Shown: positions 1-6,933, counted from the stretch's first letter. The stretch: 64,000 bases of DNA from JAANXG01 sp049583715 (GCA_049583715.1 JBAUWJ010000152.1:1-64000); one strand, 5' to 3'. Made by a program: numbers and translations. The notes: generated from the sequence alone by a model not told the origin.

Positions 1-267
1 GGCCCGCTCGAGCCGGCTGCGGATCAGCCCATAGGTCATATCGGCAGGCATCTCGAAAGGCACGACATCCAGCGCGCCGAGCACCGCTTCGAGCTGCGCG
101 GTCAGGCGCTGCGACCCCTTCTTCTCAGCCCCGTAACGTAATTCAGCCGCGACGATGATGCTGGTGCAGACCTGCGCCTCGCCGACCCTGCGGATGTGCT
201 CCACGACGCTGCCCTGCGGGTGGCGAACCAGATCGGAGACGATGTTGGTATCGAGCAGGTACCGCAT
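1..267 (-). CDS. vapC: VapC-type PIN-domain ribonuclease toxin (C-terminus cut by window edge)
   Basis: Reading the minus strand from the ATG at 267, the protein opens MRYLLDTNIVSDLVR, the first PIN-domain motif with its catalytic Asp. The conserved helix with TSIIVAAELRYGAEKKGS follows and supplies the second acidic residue (Glu). About 89 codons are present and the frame is open to base 1, so the last acidic motifs lie outside the window. The start overlaps the stop of the upstream antitoxin (ATGA), the usual translational coupling of vapBC. VapC toxins are Mg-dependent RNases that cleave tRNA or rRNA. The family call is firm; the target is unknown. Confidence 0.9.
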   Translation of the reverse strand, partial: MRYLLDTNIVSDLVRHPQGSVVEHIRRVGEAQVCTSIIVAAELRYGAEKKGSQRLTAQLEAVLGALDVVPFEMPADMTYGLIRSRLERA

Positions 268-512
268 CAAAGCTCGACGGGCTCGGGATGCGGGTCCGGG
301 ATCGCTGGAAAATCTTCATCGAGCGGCGCCAAGGTTGCCAGCAGCGCCAGCAGAGACTGGGGCGGGCTGGGCTCGATGATCAGCCTGTCCCCATCCTTGC
401 GCATGATTGCGTCCTCACCCGGAAGCTCAAACTCACGAGGAATACGGACGGCCTGGTTCCGGCCATTCTTGAAAAGCTTGACGTGTCGTTCGGGCACTGT
501 GACTGGCCTCAT
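267..512 (-). CDS. vapB: VapB-type antitoxin (AbrB/MazE swapped-hairpin DNA-binding)
   Basis: 81 residues. The N-terminal half contains VKLFKNGRNQAVRIPREFE, the classic AbrB-like swapped-hairpin motif (FKNGRSQAVRLP in homologues) that dimerises and binds the operator. The C-terminal tail, rich in Pro, Asp and Glu, is expected to wrap the toxin. It lies directly upstream of and overlaps vapC by 4 nt. A symmetric GCATATG pair sits just upstream of the ATG, consistent with autoregulation by the VapBC complex. Confidence 0.9.
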   Translation of the reverse strand: MRPVTVPERHVKLFKNGRNQAVRIPREFELPGEDAIMRKDGDRLIIEPSPPQSLLALLATLAPLDEDFPAIPDPHPEPVEL

Positions 513-515
513 GCG

Positions 516-535
516 GCATATGTCTAAGCATATGC
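516..535. promoter_or_regulatory. Candidate vapBC operator: paired GCATATG motifs
   Basis: Two copies of GCATATG (516-522 and 528-534), each nearly self-complementary, are separated by five bases just upstream of the vapB ATG (minus strand). Read on the minus strand, TATGCT/CATATG elements here could double as a -10 region. VapB-family proteins bind inverted repeats in this position. Inferred from position and symmetry only. Confidence 0.5.
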
Positions 536-775
536 TAAATGAGATCCCCTGTCCACCGCTTCACTCAACAAGACTCTCGGTCGGCACGCGCCTGCCCTGC
601 TTCACGTCTTACGCGCTTGAGGCGCCGACCCCCACCGCCGCACGGCCGCATCCTACGCAGTCGCCACCGCATCAAGCAGAGCGGATACGAGTTATCGTGT
701 TGGCGCGCGGCGCCTCACCTGGGCCAATCAAGTCCTTCTCGGTTTCCAGCATCCGCCACAACCGCGTAAAATCCA

Positions 776-3298
776 GTGCTATTCCCTGACCGGAGCCCTG
801 ACTTGGTGTGGCAGGGCGCCCTTCGAAACCGGCACCATACGATAGCCAACCCCGACGATATCCTTCGACAGATTGCAACCCTGAGGGGCCGGCTGTCTGC
901 ACTCGATCGGGAACGGACGATGATCGCCGAGGAATTGGCCGCGCTTGAACGCAGGCAAACAGAGAGGATGAAACGTCGGGGCAATACCGTTGGGAGCGTC
1001 ACCATGGCCTCCCCCACCGACGCGAAGATCGCGCTTTACCGCAGCCTCTTTCGCGGACGTCAGGATGTAGTGCCCCGTCGGTGGGAAAACCCAAGAACTG
1101 GGAAGACAGGCTACGCGCCCATGTGCCGGAACGAATGGGTCGCGGGAGTCTGCCGAAAGCCCAAGGTGAAGTGCGGGGAGTGCCCAAACCAGGCGTTTAT
1201 CCCTACCAGCGACGATGTTGTCCGGGCCCATCTTGCAGGAAAGGCCTCCGGCAACACGGCCGATTTCACGCTTGGCGTCTACCCAATGCTGCCGGACGAG
1301 ACATGCTGGTTTCTCGCCGTCGATTTCGACAAGAAGTCGTGGATACAGGACGTCGCGGCATTCCGCGACACCGCGCGGGCCAAGGGTGTGCCCGTCGCCA
1401 TCGAACGGTCACGCTCGGGCAATGGTGCTCATGTCTGGATCTTTTTCGCCGAGCCGGTACCGGCTACAGACGCAAGGCGCCTCGGTGCACTTCTTGTCAC
1501 GGCAACGATGAATCGCTGCCCCGATATCGGCTTCGATTCGTATGATCGGTTCTTTCCGAGCCAGGACACACTGCCAGAGGGCGGTTTCGGCAATCTGATC
1601 GCTTTGCCGCTGCAAAGCCAACCTCGTGTCAATGGTAACAGCGTCTTCCTCGATGACGATTTCCTCCCCTATGAAGATCAGTGGGCGTATCTGTCAACGG
1701 TCGATCGGCTACCGTCTGCCGCGCTGACCTCCATCGTGGCCGAGGCTGCCGGTACCGGACAGATTGTGGCCGTTCGGATTCCCTCCACTGGAGAAGACGA
1801 CCAGTCTTGGATGGGGCTGCCGTCCCGCCACGGCAGGGAACCACCGCTCGATGGCGAGCTTCCCGGTTCGGTCGATGTCGTGCTGGGCAACCAGGTCTAC
1901 ATCGACCGAACGAAGCTACCGCCGGCCCTCGTGAACCGGATTGCACGGCTGGCCACCTTCCAGAACCCCGAGTTCTATGCGGCGCAGGCCATGCGCCTAC
2001 CGACTTTCGGTAAGCCGCGCGTCATCTCCTGTGCCGAGTTGTATCCCAAACATGTCGCCCTGCCAAGGGGATGCATCGATGAGCTTCGGAATCTTCTCGG
2101 TGAGTGGGGCATTGCCGTCGAGCTGCGCGACGAACGCCAACCTGGACTGCCCCTCGGCACACGTTTTCTCGGTAGTCTGACCCCGGAACAGAATGAAGCG
2201 GCGAATACCCTTCTCCAGTCTGAAACCGGGGTGCTCGCGGCGACCACGGCATTCGGCAAGACCGTTGTTGCCGCGAAACTGATTGCGGAGCGGGATCGAA
2301 ATGTCCTGGTCCTCGTCCATCGCCGGCGCCTTCTCGATCAATGGTCGGCGCACTTACAGAACTTTCTGGATATTGCGCCGCATAGGCTTGGGGTCGTTCA
2401 TGGCGGAAAGAGGAAGCCGAGCGGCCACGTCGACATTGCTCTCATGCAGAGTTTGATACGGAAAGGCGCCGTGGCCGACCTTGTCGCCGACTATGGGCAC
2501 CTCATCGTCGATGAATGCCATCACGTGTCCGCCGTGAGCTTCGAAGCCATCGTCCGAGAGGCCAGGGCCCGATACGTGCTCGGCCTGTCTGCCACGGTGA
2601 CGCGCAAGGACGGCCGCCATCCCATCATCTTCATGCAATGCGGCCCGATCCGCCATCGTGTCGACGCCAGGAAACAGGCAGCTCTTCGTCCCTTCGACCA
2701 CAAGGTCGTGTTCCGGCGGACCGAGTTCCGGTACGTCCCGAACGATGACAATGAAAGGCCGCGGATCCAGGAGCTCTACGCAAAGCTCGCCCGAGATGGC
2801 GAACGGAACGATCTCATCTTCGATGACATCCTGTCGGCCCTCGAAGAGGGTCGTTCGCCTGTGGTCATCACCGAACGCAAGGATCATCTCGATCAGCTGG
2901 CCGCACGTCTGTCGAAATTTGCAAAGAACGTCATCGTTCTGCGGGGTGGAATGAGCACACGGCAGTCACGGATGGCAACCGAGGCTTTGGCCACAATCCC
3001 GGCCGGTGAAGAGCGCGTTCTGGTGGCGACGGGTCGTTATCTCGGTGAGGGCTTCGATGATGCGCGGCTCGATACCCTGTTTTTGACCATGCCGATTTCC
3101 TGGCGCGGAATCCTTGCGCAGTATGCCGGCCGGCTGCACCGGTTGCACGCGACCAAACACGATGTCGTCATTTACGACTATGTGGATGAAAACGAGCCGA
3201 TGCTGGCAAAGATGGCGGCCAAGAGAGAGGCCGGATATCGCAGCCTTGGGTACCGAACAGCATCGAAGGAGGAGTTTGGGAACCGCAAGAGCAAATAA
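776..3298 (+). CDS. TOTE-type archaeo-eukaryotic primase domain fused to SF2 (DEAD/DEAH-like) helicase
   Basis: 840 residues from a GTG. An N-terminal coiled coil (about 26-62) precedes a four-Cys cluster (C117, C126, C133, C136; KVKCGECPN) that looks like a zinc site. A primase (AEP) domain follows: FLAVDFDK (about 179-186, catalytic Asp pair), ERSRSGNGAHVWIFF (about 210-224, the Ser/Gly/His motif), then YDRFFPSQD and FGNLIALPL. The C-terminal half is an SF2 helicase: motif I TAFGKT (491-496), VHRRRLLDQW (Ia), VDECHH (II), GLSATVTRKDG (III), TGRYLGEGFDD (V) and QYAGRLHRLH (VI). Proteins of this architecture are annotated as TOTE conflict-system primases and are predicted to act in defence against invading nucleic acid; that role is inferred from the family. 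No nuclease domain is visible in this protein. It stands alone between two toxin-antitoxin modules. The exact start is uncertain because several GTG/TTG codons precede the coiled coil. Confidence 0.88.
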   Translation: MLFPDRSPDLVWQGALRNRHHTIANPDDILRQIATLRGRLSALDRERTMIAEELAALERRQTERMKRRGNTVGSVTMASPTDAKIALYRSLFRGRQDVVPRRWENPRTGKTGYAPMCRNEWVAGVCRKPKVKCGECPNQAFIPTSDDVVRAHLAGKASGNTADFTLGVYPMLPDETCWFLAVDFDKKSWIQDVAAFRDTARAKGVPVAIERSRSGNGAHVWIFFAEPVPATDARRLGALLVTATMNRCPDIGFDSYDRFFPSQDTLPEGGFGNLIALPLQSQPRVNGNSVFLDDDFLPYEDQWAYLSTVDRLPSAALTSIVAEAAGTGQIVAVRIPSTGEDDQSWMGLPSRHGREPPLDGELPGSVDVVLGNQVYIDRTKLPPALVNRIARLATFQNPEFYAAQAMRLPTFGKPRVISCAELYPKHVALPRGCIDELRNLLGEWGIAVELRDERQPGLPLGTRFLGSLTPEQNEAANTLLQSETGVLAATTAFGKTVVAAKLIAERDRNVLVLVHRRRLLDQWSAHLQNFLDIAPHRLGVVHGGKRKPSGHVDIALMQSLIRKGAVADLVADYGHLIVDECHHVSAVSFEAIVREARARYVLGLSATVTRKDGRHPIIFMQCGPIRHRVDARKQAALRPFDHKVVFRRTEFRYVPNDDNERPRIQELYAKLARDGERNDLIFDDILSALEEGRSPVVITERKDHLDQLAARLSKFAKNVIVLRGGMSTRQSRMATEALATIPAGEERVLVATGRYLGEGFDDARLDTLFLTMPISWRGILAQYAGRLHRLHATKHDVVIYDYVDENEPMLAKMAAKREAGYRSLGYRTASKEEFGNRKSK

Positions 3299-3519
3299 TC
3301 CTTGAAGCACTCTTCCGCGTCGAAAGGCGTGTCAATTGAAGAACACCCCTAATCCGGAGCCAGCCCAAGCCGATCCTGGTAAACCGGAGCTTCGTGGTCC
3401 GAGCGTTGTGCCTATTCCGTTTGGGGTGCCGAGTCATTCTTTAAAAGCCGCCCCGAGCACGCCGACGCCGACGTCGAATGGTGTTTCGCCGCTTTCGCAC
3501 ATCCACCCGGGACGAAATG

Positions 3520-3528
3520 TGCTACACT
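3520..3528 (+). promoter_or_regulatory. Extended -10 promoter element for the UPF0175/PIN toxin-antitoxin pair
   Basis: TGCTACACT fits the extended -10 consensus (TGnTATAAT) and lies 20 bp before the GTG of the antitoxin, so the leader would be very short. No strong -35 is needed for this class and none is clear. Inference from sequence only. Confidence 0.4.
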
Positions 3529-3547
3529 TTGTGGGCACTTCATTTGG

Positions 3548-3889
3548 GTGAAGAGGATGGAAGACTTCGATGTTTTTTCGGTACGGGATCTCAGAAACCG
3601 TTCTGGCGATCTGTTGCGGGATGCGGCAGCCGGCAAGGTCTCGTTGATCACCAAGCGCGGCACGCCTGCCATCCTGGCGTTACCGTTCGACGAGCACCTG
3701 CTCCGCCACGGCGTACATCGGGCGCTGGCGCTACATCTTTTCGAGTCCGGTCGGATGACCCTCACACAAGCAGCCAAGGTTGCCGACCTGTCCGTCGAGG
3801 AATTCGTAGCGCTGCTCGGTGAAGCCGGGATACCCGCCGTCGACTATGCGCCCGAGGAGTTGAGGGAGGAGCTGGATACCGCTCGGTGA
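3548..3889 (+). CDS. Antitoxin: Phd-like N-terminus joined to UPF0175 domain
   Basis: 113 residues from GTG 3548 (ATG 3557 is an alternative). Residues 8-50 (VFSVRDLRNRSGDLLRDAA...SLITKRGTPAILAL) have the Phd/YefM prevent-host-death pattern. Residues 57-105 (ALALHLFESGRMTLTQAAKVADLS, then EFVALLGEAGIPAVDY) match the UPF0175 family. The stop overlaps the next gene (GTGATG), giving a coupled two-gene operon with the PIN protein. UPF0175-DUF3368 pairs are known type II toxin-antitoxin modules; the added Phd-like DNA-binding half is notable. Confidence 0.8.
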   Translation: MKRMEDFDVFSVRDLRNRSGDLLRDAAAGKVSLITKRGTPAILALPFDEHLLRHGVHRALALHLFESGRMTLTQAAKVADLSVEEFVALLGEAGIPAVDYAPEELREELDTAR

Positions 3890-4395
3890 TGGGTATCATT
3901 GTCGCCGATGCCAGCCCGCTGATCGGTCTGGCCAGAGCGGGCCGCCTCGAGCTCCTTCAAAGGCTCTATGGCTCGGTATGGATCCCTCCCGCTGTCCGTG
4001 ATGAACTTCAAATCGGTTCACAACGCCCCGGCGCTTCGCGGCTCGAAAGCGCTTTGACGTCGGGTTGGCTCAAGGTCCACGGGCTTCCCGGATCGACTGA
4101 CACCACCCTGACGCAACTCGCTCCTATCGTCGATGCCGGAGAAGCCGAGGCGATCGTGCTTGCGGAGCACATTGATTGTCGATTTCTACTGATCGACGAC
4201 AGGCAAGGAAGAAGCATCGCGAAACGCCGGGGTGTGCCGGTTGTCGGTGTCGCGGGCATCTTGCTGGCGGCAAAGTATCACGGATTGATCGATGCCGTTT
4301 TACCGGTCATCCGTGAACTGGGGCAGGAAGGTTACCGATTGTCGTCCAGGCTCATGCGTGAGATCGCCAGACTAGCCGATGAAACGATGGAATGA
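3889..4395 (+). CDS. DUF3368 PIN-like toxin
   Basis: About 168 residues. It starts IIVADASPLIGLARAGRLELL, the PIN-domain opening with its first Asp, as in DUF3368 proteins. DAGEAEAIVLAEH supplies the central acidic residues and LLIDDRQGRSIAKRRG the distal Asp pair, followed by the conserved VVGVAGILLAAKYHGLI. The ATG at 3889 overlaps the antitoxin stop; GTG 3886 is an alternative. It is predicted to be an RNase toxin neutralised by the upstream protein. Target unknown. Confidence 0.82.
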   Translation: MGIIVADASPLIGLARAGRLELLQRLYGSVWIPPAVRDELQIGSQRPGASRLESALTSGWLKVHGLPGSTDTTLTQLAPIVDAGEAEAIVLAEHIDCRFLLIDDRQGRSIAKRRGVPVVGVAGILLAAKYHGLIDAVLPVIRELGQEGYRLSSRLMREIARLADETME

Positions 4396-4740
4396 CCTCC
4401 ACCAGGACTCGCTTCGGGAGGACGTTCGCCTCGAATAGATTACAACGGGAAGGAGTATTGTGCGATGAGAGCCTCGCGCTTCCGACGTGCGGTTCTACCG
4501 AGCCTTGCTGGACGCATCTGGGAAGACCTGTCATCTCTTTCCAGGTGGTGAGTCTCTATGCAACTGGAGCTGAACATGATCCCCCACCATATGCGCGAGC
4601 GTACCCGCGCGACTCTCATCAGGTCATTCGTGATCCGATCGCGCAAAGGATTTCTGATCGCGCTACCACGTACCAGACACCGGACTCAAGGACCGCATGC
4701 GATCAACACACATCACGCCCACTCGAACTGACATGATAAT

Positions 4741-4760
4741 GCCCGGGGCCGGACTCGAAC
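4741..4760 (-). repeat. tRNA-Leu 3'-end fragment (candidate att site)
   Basis: GCCCGGGGCCGGACTCGAAC is identical, in the same orientation, to 6465-6484, the last 20 coded bases of tRNA-Leu up to the T-loop (discriminator base excluded). Flanks differ on both sides. A repeat of a tRNA 3' end is the usual footprint left by integration of a tyrosine-recombinase element. It marks the distal end of a 1.7-kb segment. Confidence 0.75.
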
Positions 4761-4789
4761 TCTGTTCTTCATCAACTACTTACATAGGC

Positions 4790-4809
4790 TTGGCGTAAAG
4801 TTGGCGTAA
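4790..4809. repeat. Two TTGGCGTAA direct repeats next to the att fragment
   Basis: TTGGCGTAA occurs at 4790-4798 and 4801-4809 (11-bp period), 30 bp inside the left att-like fragment. Short direct repeats in this position can be arm-type integrase binding sites. Suggestive only. Confidence 0.4.
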
Positions 4810-5210
4810 GTGATAGAACGTTGACAGAGAGGCACGCGCGCCACAGTCCTGGACCAGGGACGCACCGGTGACTACGTCAACATCTTCATTTCTACCCCAA
4901 TCGTGGATCCAGTCCCTGCGCACTTCGCCCCTCCAGCGTGACGTTGGAACAACTGTCGGGCTGAAGCCCAACCTGTGCTCTCCGCCAAGGCGGCTTCGAT
5001 CATCGCCTTCTGATCAGCGGCAAGCTTTCCGGAAAGCGACCGGGTTTGAGGGGACACTTCCACCGGCGGCATAGCGATGAACGAAGTACTCTTCACCCAG
5101 GAGTGGGACTGCCGGGCTCCAAGGCAACTGGTGGAGTGCCCGAAGAGGGGCCAGGGAGGCCGGGCGCTCCCGGCCGATGCCCCTTACGCTGGTTCCGGAG
5201 CCACCATAGA

Positions 5211-5254
5211 TGTCAATACAGATGTATTGACATTCGCGAGAACCTGCTTAAGAT
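5211..5254 (+). promoter_or_regulatory. Promoter and perfect 10-2-10 palindromic operator
   Basis: 5211-5220 TGTCAATACA and 5223-5232 TGTATTGACA are perfect inverted repeats with a 2-nt spacer. The right arm ends in a consensus -35 TTGACA (5227-5232), followed 16 bp later by TAAGAT (5249-5254) as the -10. The start codon of the downstream RHH-like protein is at 5261. A repressor bound here would block the -35, which fits autoregulation by the encoded DNA-binding protein. Confidence 0.75.
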
Positions 5255-5260
5255 TGCGCC

Positions 5261-5758
5261 ATGGCCCGTGACCTGAAAACTACGCAGCTTCAGATCCGTC
5301 TGTCACCGCGTGAGAAGACCCGTATTGCCAGAGCCGCCAAATGCGCCGGTCTGGATGTGTCCGCCTATGTTCTGGGCCGGCTCCGGGAGCCCGCCGCGGA
5401 GAGATTTCAAGCATTGGTCAGCGAGCTGGCGACCGCCCCGGACCCAACTTTCGTCCTCGCCACCCTCAACGACTTCCTGGAGACTCTGGCGCCCGAAGAC
5501 TTTCAAGCCGCCTGCGCACAGTCGCCGGCGCATTCACTGAACCCGCTCGCCGCCAATTATCTTGCCGCCATGGTCGAAACAGCCGCGCACCGCAAGCGCC
5601 GGCGCCCGCCCTCCTGGACCGCCCGCATCGAGCCTCTGGACGAGCCATGGTTTGCGTCTGGACTGCGGAGTCTCCGCCTCTGGCTGCTGGTGGTGTCGCC
5701 GCCGCCGTTCAAGCGGCGCAACCTATTCATAGATGCCGGCCTGGGGGATCGGGTATGA
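5261..5758 (+). CDS. Ribbon-helix-helix-like DNA-binding protein, putative antitoxin
   Basis: 165 residues. KTTQLQIRLSPREKTRIARAAKCAGLDVSAYVLGRL at 6-41 has the beta-strand/helix/helix pattern of DUF1778/CopG-like RHH proteins (strand TQLQIRLS, then two helices with a turn at GLDVS). The C-terminal 120 residues are unassigned and probably contact the partner. Its stop overlaps the next start by 4 nt (ATGA), and a perfect palindrome lies over its promoter, as in autoregulated antitoxins. Function is inferred from context. Confidence 0.65.
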   Translation: MARDLKTTQLQIRLSPREKTRIARAAKCAGLDVSAYVLGRLREPAAERFQALVSELATAPDPTFVLATLNDFLETLAPEDFQAACAQSPAHSLNPLAANYLAAMVETAAHRKRRRPPSWTARIEPLDEPWFASGLRSLRLWLLVVSPPPFKRRNLFIDAGLGDRV

Positions 5759-6288
5759 CGGTTGCGCTGACCCGCGATAAAATCACAAAGCTTTTCCACG
5801 CGCTCAACGAGGAGCTCGCCCAGCAAGGGATTTCGGGCGAAGTCTATGTGGTCGGTGGAGCTGTGATGTGCCTGGCAATGAAGGCACGGCAATCTACGCG
5901 TGATATCGACGCAGTCTTCGCCCCTGCCCCGGTAATCCGGGAAGCCGCCGCGCGCGTCGCGGAAGCGCTGCATGCCGACAAGGGCTGGTTGAACGATGCC
6001 GTAAAGGGATTTCTGAGCGATGCGGGACAGTTCCAAGACTATCTGGAACTGAGTCACCTGCGCGTGCTCGTCGCCCAGCCCGAGTACCTGCTGGCCATGA
6101 AGTGCCTCTCGATGCGCTTGGGCGCGGAATTTCAGGATGAGCGGGACATTCAATTCCTGCTGCGTTACCTCAACATTGACGCCTACGACCAGGCAGTTGC
6201 CATCATCTCGAAGTACTACCCCCTCGAACGCTTCCCTCAAAAGACACTGTACGCGTTGGAGGAGATGCTCACGCCAAAGGCACGATAA
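5755..6288 (+). CDS. Nucleotidyltransferase-fold protein (DUF6036-like), putative toxin
   Basis: 177 residues from the ATG overlapping the upstream stop. EVYVVGGAVMCLAMKARQSTRDIDAVF carries the polymerase-beta-type GG and D-x-D (DID) signature of minimal nucleotidyltransferases, followed by a helical part with EYLLAMKCLSMRLGAEFQDERDIQFLL typical of DUF6036-like proteins. Proteins of this fold act as toxins in several two-gene systems by modifying tRNA or proteins. Here the coupling to an RHH protein suggests a toxin-antitoxin pair, which is not proven by sequence. Confidence 0.68.
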   Translation: MTVALTRDKITKLFHALNEELAQQGISGEVYVVGGAVMCLAMKARQSTRDIDAVFAPAPVIREAAARVAEALHADKGWLNDAVKGFLSDAGQFQDYLELSHLRVLVAQPEYLLAMKCLSMRLGAEFQDERDIQFLLRYLNIDAYDQAVAIISKYYPLERFPQKTLYALEEMLTPKAR

Positions 6289-6375
6289 CGGCACGACGGC
6301 TCCTCCCGCTTGCACATGAGCGTGCTCAACCCGGCTGAATTCACGGCAGAAGTCTACATAAGACTCTCGGTCAAC

Positions 6376-6435
6376 ATCCTGTATTGCTTCGCTTCGCTCG
6401 CAACGACGGTGACACAATTAACCAGAGTTTCCCTA
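6376..6435 (-). mobile_element. Half copy of the CATTGCGAGCG MITE-like element
   Basis: GTATTGCTTCGCTTCGCTCG followed by CAACGACGGTG and then AACCAGAGTTTCCCTA reproduces one arm and one terminal repeat of the complete element at 17452-17587. The other half is missing. It lies between the nucleotidyltransferase gene and the tRNA-Leu 3' end. Confidence 0.6.
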
Positions 6436-6463
6436 AAGTACGAGTCGCCGAATTTAGTAATTG

Positions 6464-6796
6464 TGCCCGGGGCCGGACTCGAACCGGCACGGCCTTACGG
6501 CCAGCGGATTTTACTTGCCCACTACAGCTTTTGCTGCCCGCCGGAGGACCGGCGGTTTGGGGTCTGGACTATCTCTTTGCCCTATGCGGGCTCGTCGCCG
6601 CGCACTTAGGCAGGGGCCGTCTAGTCTCTACACTTTCCCCGATCGTGGACCACATCCCACGCATGAGGCTTAGCTCGGGATTGCCATCAGCTTGACCTGT
6701 TAAGGGTTCCCCGAATTTGACCCCTGACTCACCACGGGTTTCCCCGTGGCGGACCCGAACCGAGTCCGCTGCGTCTACCTGTTCCGCCACCCGGGC
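6464..6796 (-). tRNA. leuZ: tRNA-Leu(UAA), interrupted by a group I intron
   Basis: The 5' exon is 6763-6796 (GCCCGGG acceptor strand, D arm, ending GCGGACT) and the 3' exon is 6464-6513 (TAAAATCCGC, a long variable arm GGCCGTAAGGCC, T arm with TTCGAGT, acceptor CCCGGGC and discriminator A). Joined, they give an 84-nt class II tRNA with anticodon stem GCGGA/TCCGC and loop CTTAAAA, anticodon UAA. No CCA is encoded (CACAA follows). The 249-nt insert at 6514-6762 fits a self-splicing group I intron. tRNA-Cys lies 63 bp upstream, as in the E. coli glyW-cysT-leuZ order. Confidence 0.9.
6514..6762 (-). ncRNA. Group I intron (249 nt) in the tRNA-Leu(UAA) anticodon loop
   Basis: P1 forms between exon GCGGACU and an internal guide GGUCCGC in the intron, placing a U.G wobble exactly at the 5' splice site. 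The intron ends in G immediately before the 3' exon. P2 is a 7-bp hairpin with a GAAA tetraloop (plus strand 6732-6749). The conserved core is visible as AATTCGGGG, AATCCCGAGCTAAGCC, GTGTAGAGACTAGACGG (P7 5' strand) and AAAGAGATAGTCC (P7 3' strand), as in cyanobacterial tRNA-Leu introns. P9 is CCGCCGG/CCGGCGG (6538-6555). There is no endonuclease ORF. Splicing appears to occur between U33 and U34. Confidence 0.88.
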
Positions 6797-6859
6797 AGTC
6801 GCGAGGCAAGCTTAAGGTCTTTGGAGGGTGTTTGCAAAACAAGGGGGGAACAGGGAACC

Positions 6860-6933
6860 TGGAGGCTGGGCCCGGAATCGAACCGAGGTCCGCGGATTTG
6901 CAGTCCGCTGCATAACCACTCTGCCACCCAGCC
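6860..6933 (-). tRNA. cysT: tRNA-Cys(GCA)
   Basis: The minus strand reads GGCTGGGTGGCAGAGTGGTT, then anticodon loop CTGCAAA flanked by GCGGA/TCCGC, T arm GGTTCGATTCC, acceptor CCCAGCC, discriminator T and an encoded CCA (6860-6862). Anticodon GCA and U73 are both Cys identity elements. Confidence 0.95.

Larger units (their letters stand above)
4396..5210. other. Gene-poor stretch between two toxin-antitoxin modules; decayed sequence
   Basis: 815 bp without a recognisable gene. A 57-codon open frame at 4558-4731 (+) starts MQLELNMIPHHMRERTRATL and is not recognised. A 74-codon frame at 4872-5096 (-) resembles no family I can name. The stretch contains the tRNA-Leu 3'-end fragment at 4741-4760 and two TTGGCGTAA direct repeats beside it, so it likely spans a recombination boundary of the island. 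Confidence 0.5.
4741..6484. mobile_element. Candidate tRNA-Leu-integrated mini-island (1.7 kb) carrying a toxin-antitoxin-like pair
   Basis: The segment is bounded by 20-bp direct repeats of the tRNA-Leu 3' end (4741-4760 and 6465-6484) and lies immediately downstream of the tRNA, as expected for integration at its 3' end. The only clear cargo is the ribbon-helix-helix/nucleotidyltransferase pair at 5261-6288. No integrase is present, so it is either a remnant or an element mobilised in trans. The boundaries are seen in the sequence; mobility is inferred. Confidence 0.6.

Noticed and set aside
4872..5096. 74-codon minus-strand frame as a transposase remnant
   Set aside because: A faint resemblance of its start to some transposase N-termini is too weak to name a family.
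6461..6673. Open frames on the plus strand across 6.4-6.7 kb (one beginning with a GPDSNRHGL-like string)
   Set aside because: They are translations of the antisense of tRNA-Leu exons and the group I intron, a common false gene call.
6569..6790. 73-codon frame on the minus strand across tRNA-Leu
   Set aside because: It reads the 5' exon and intron of tRNA-Leu itself.
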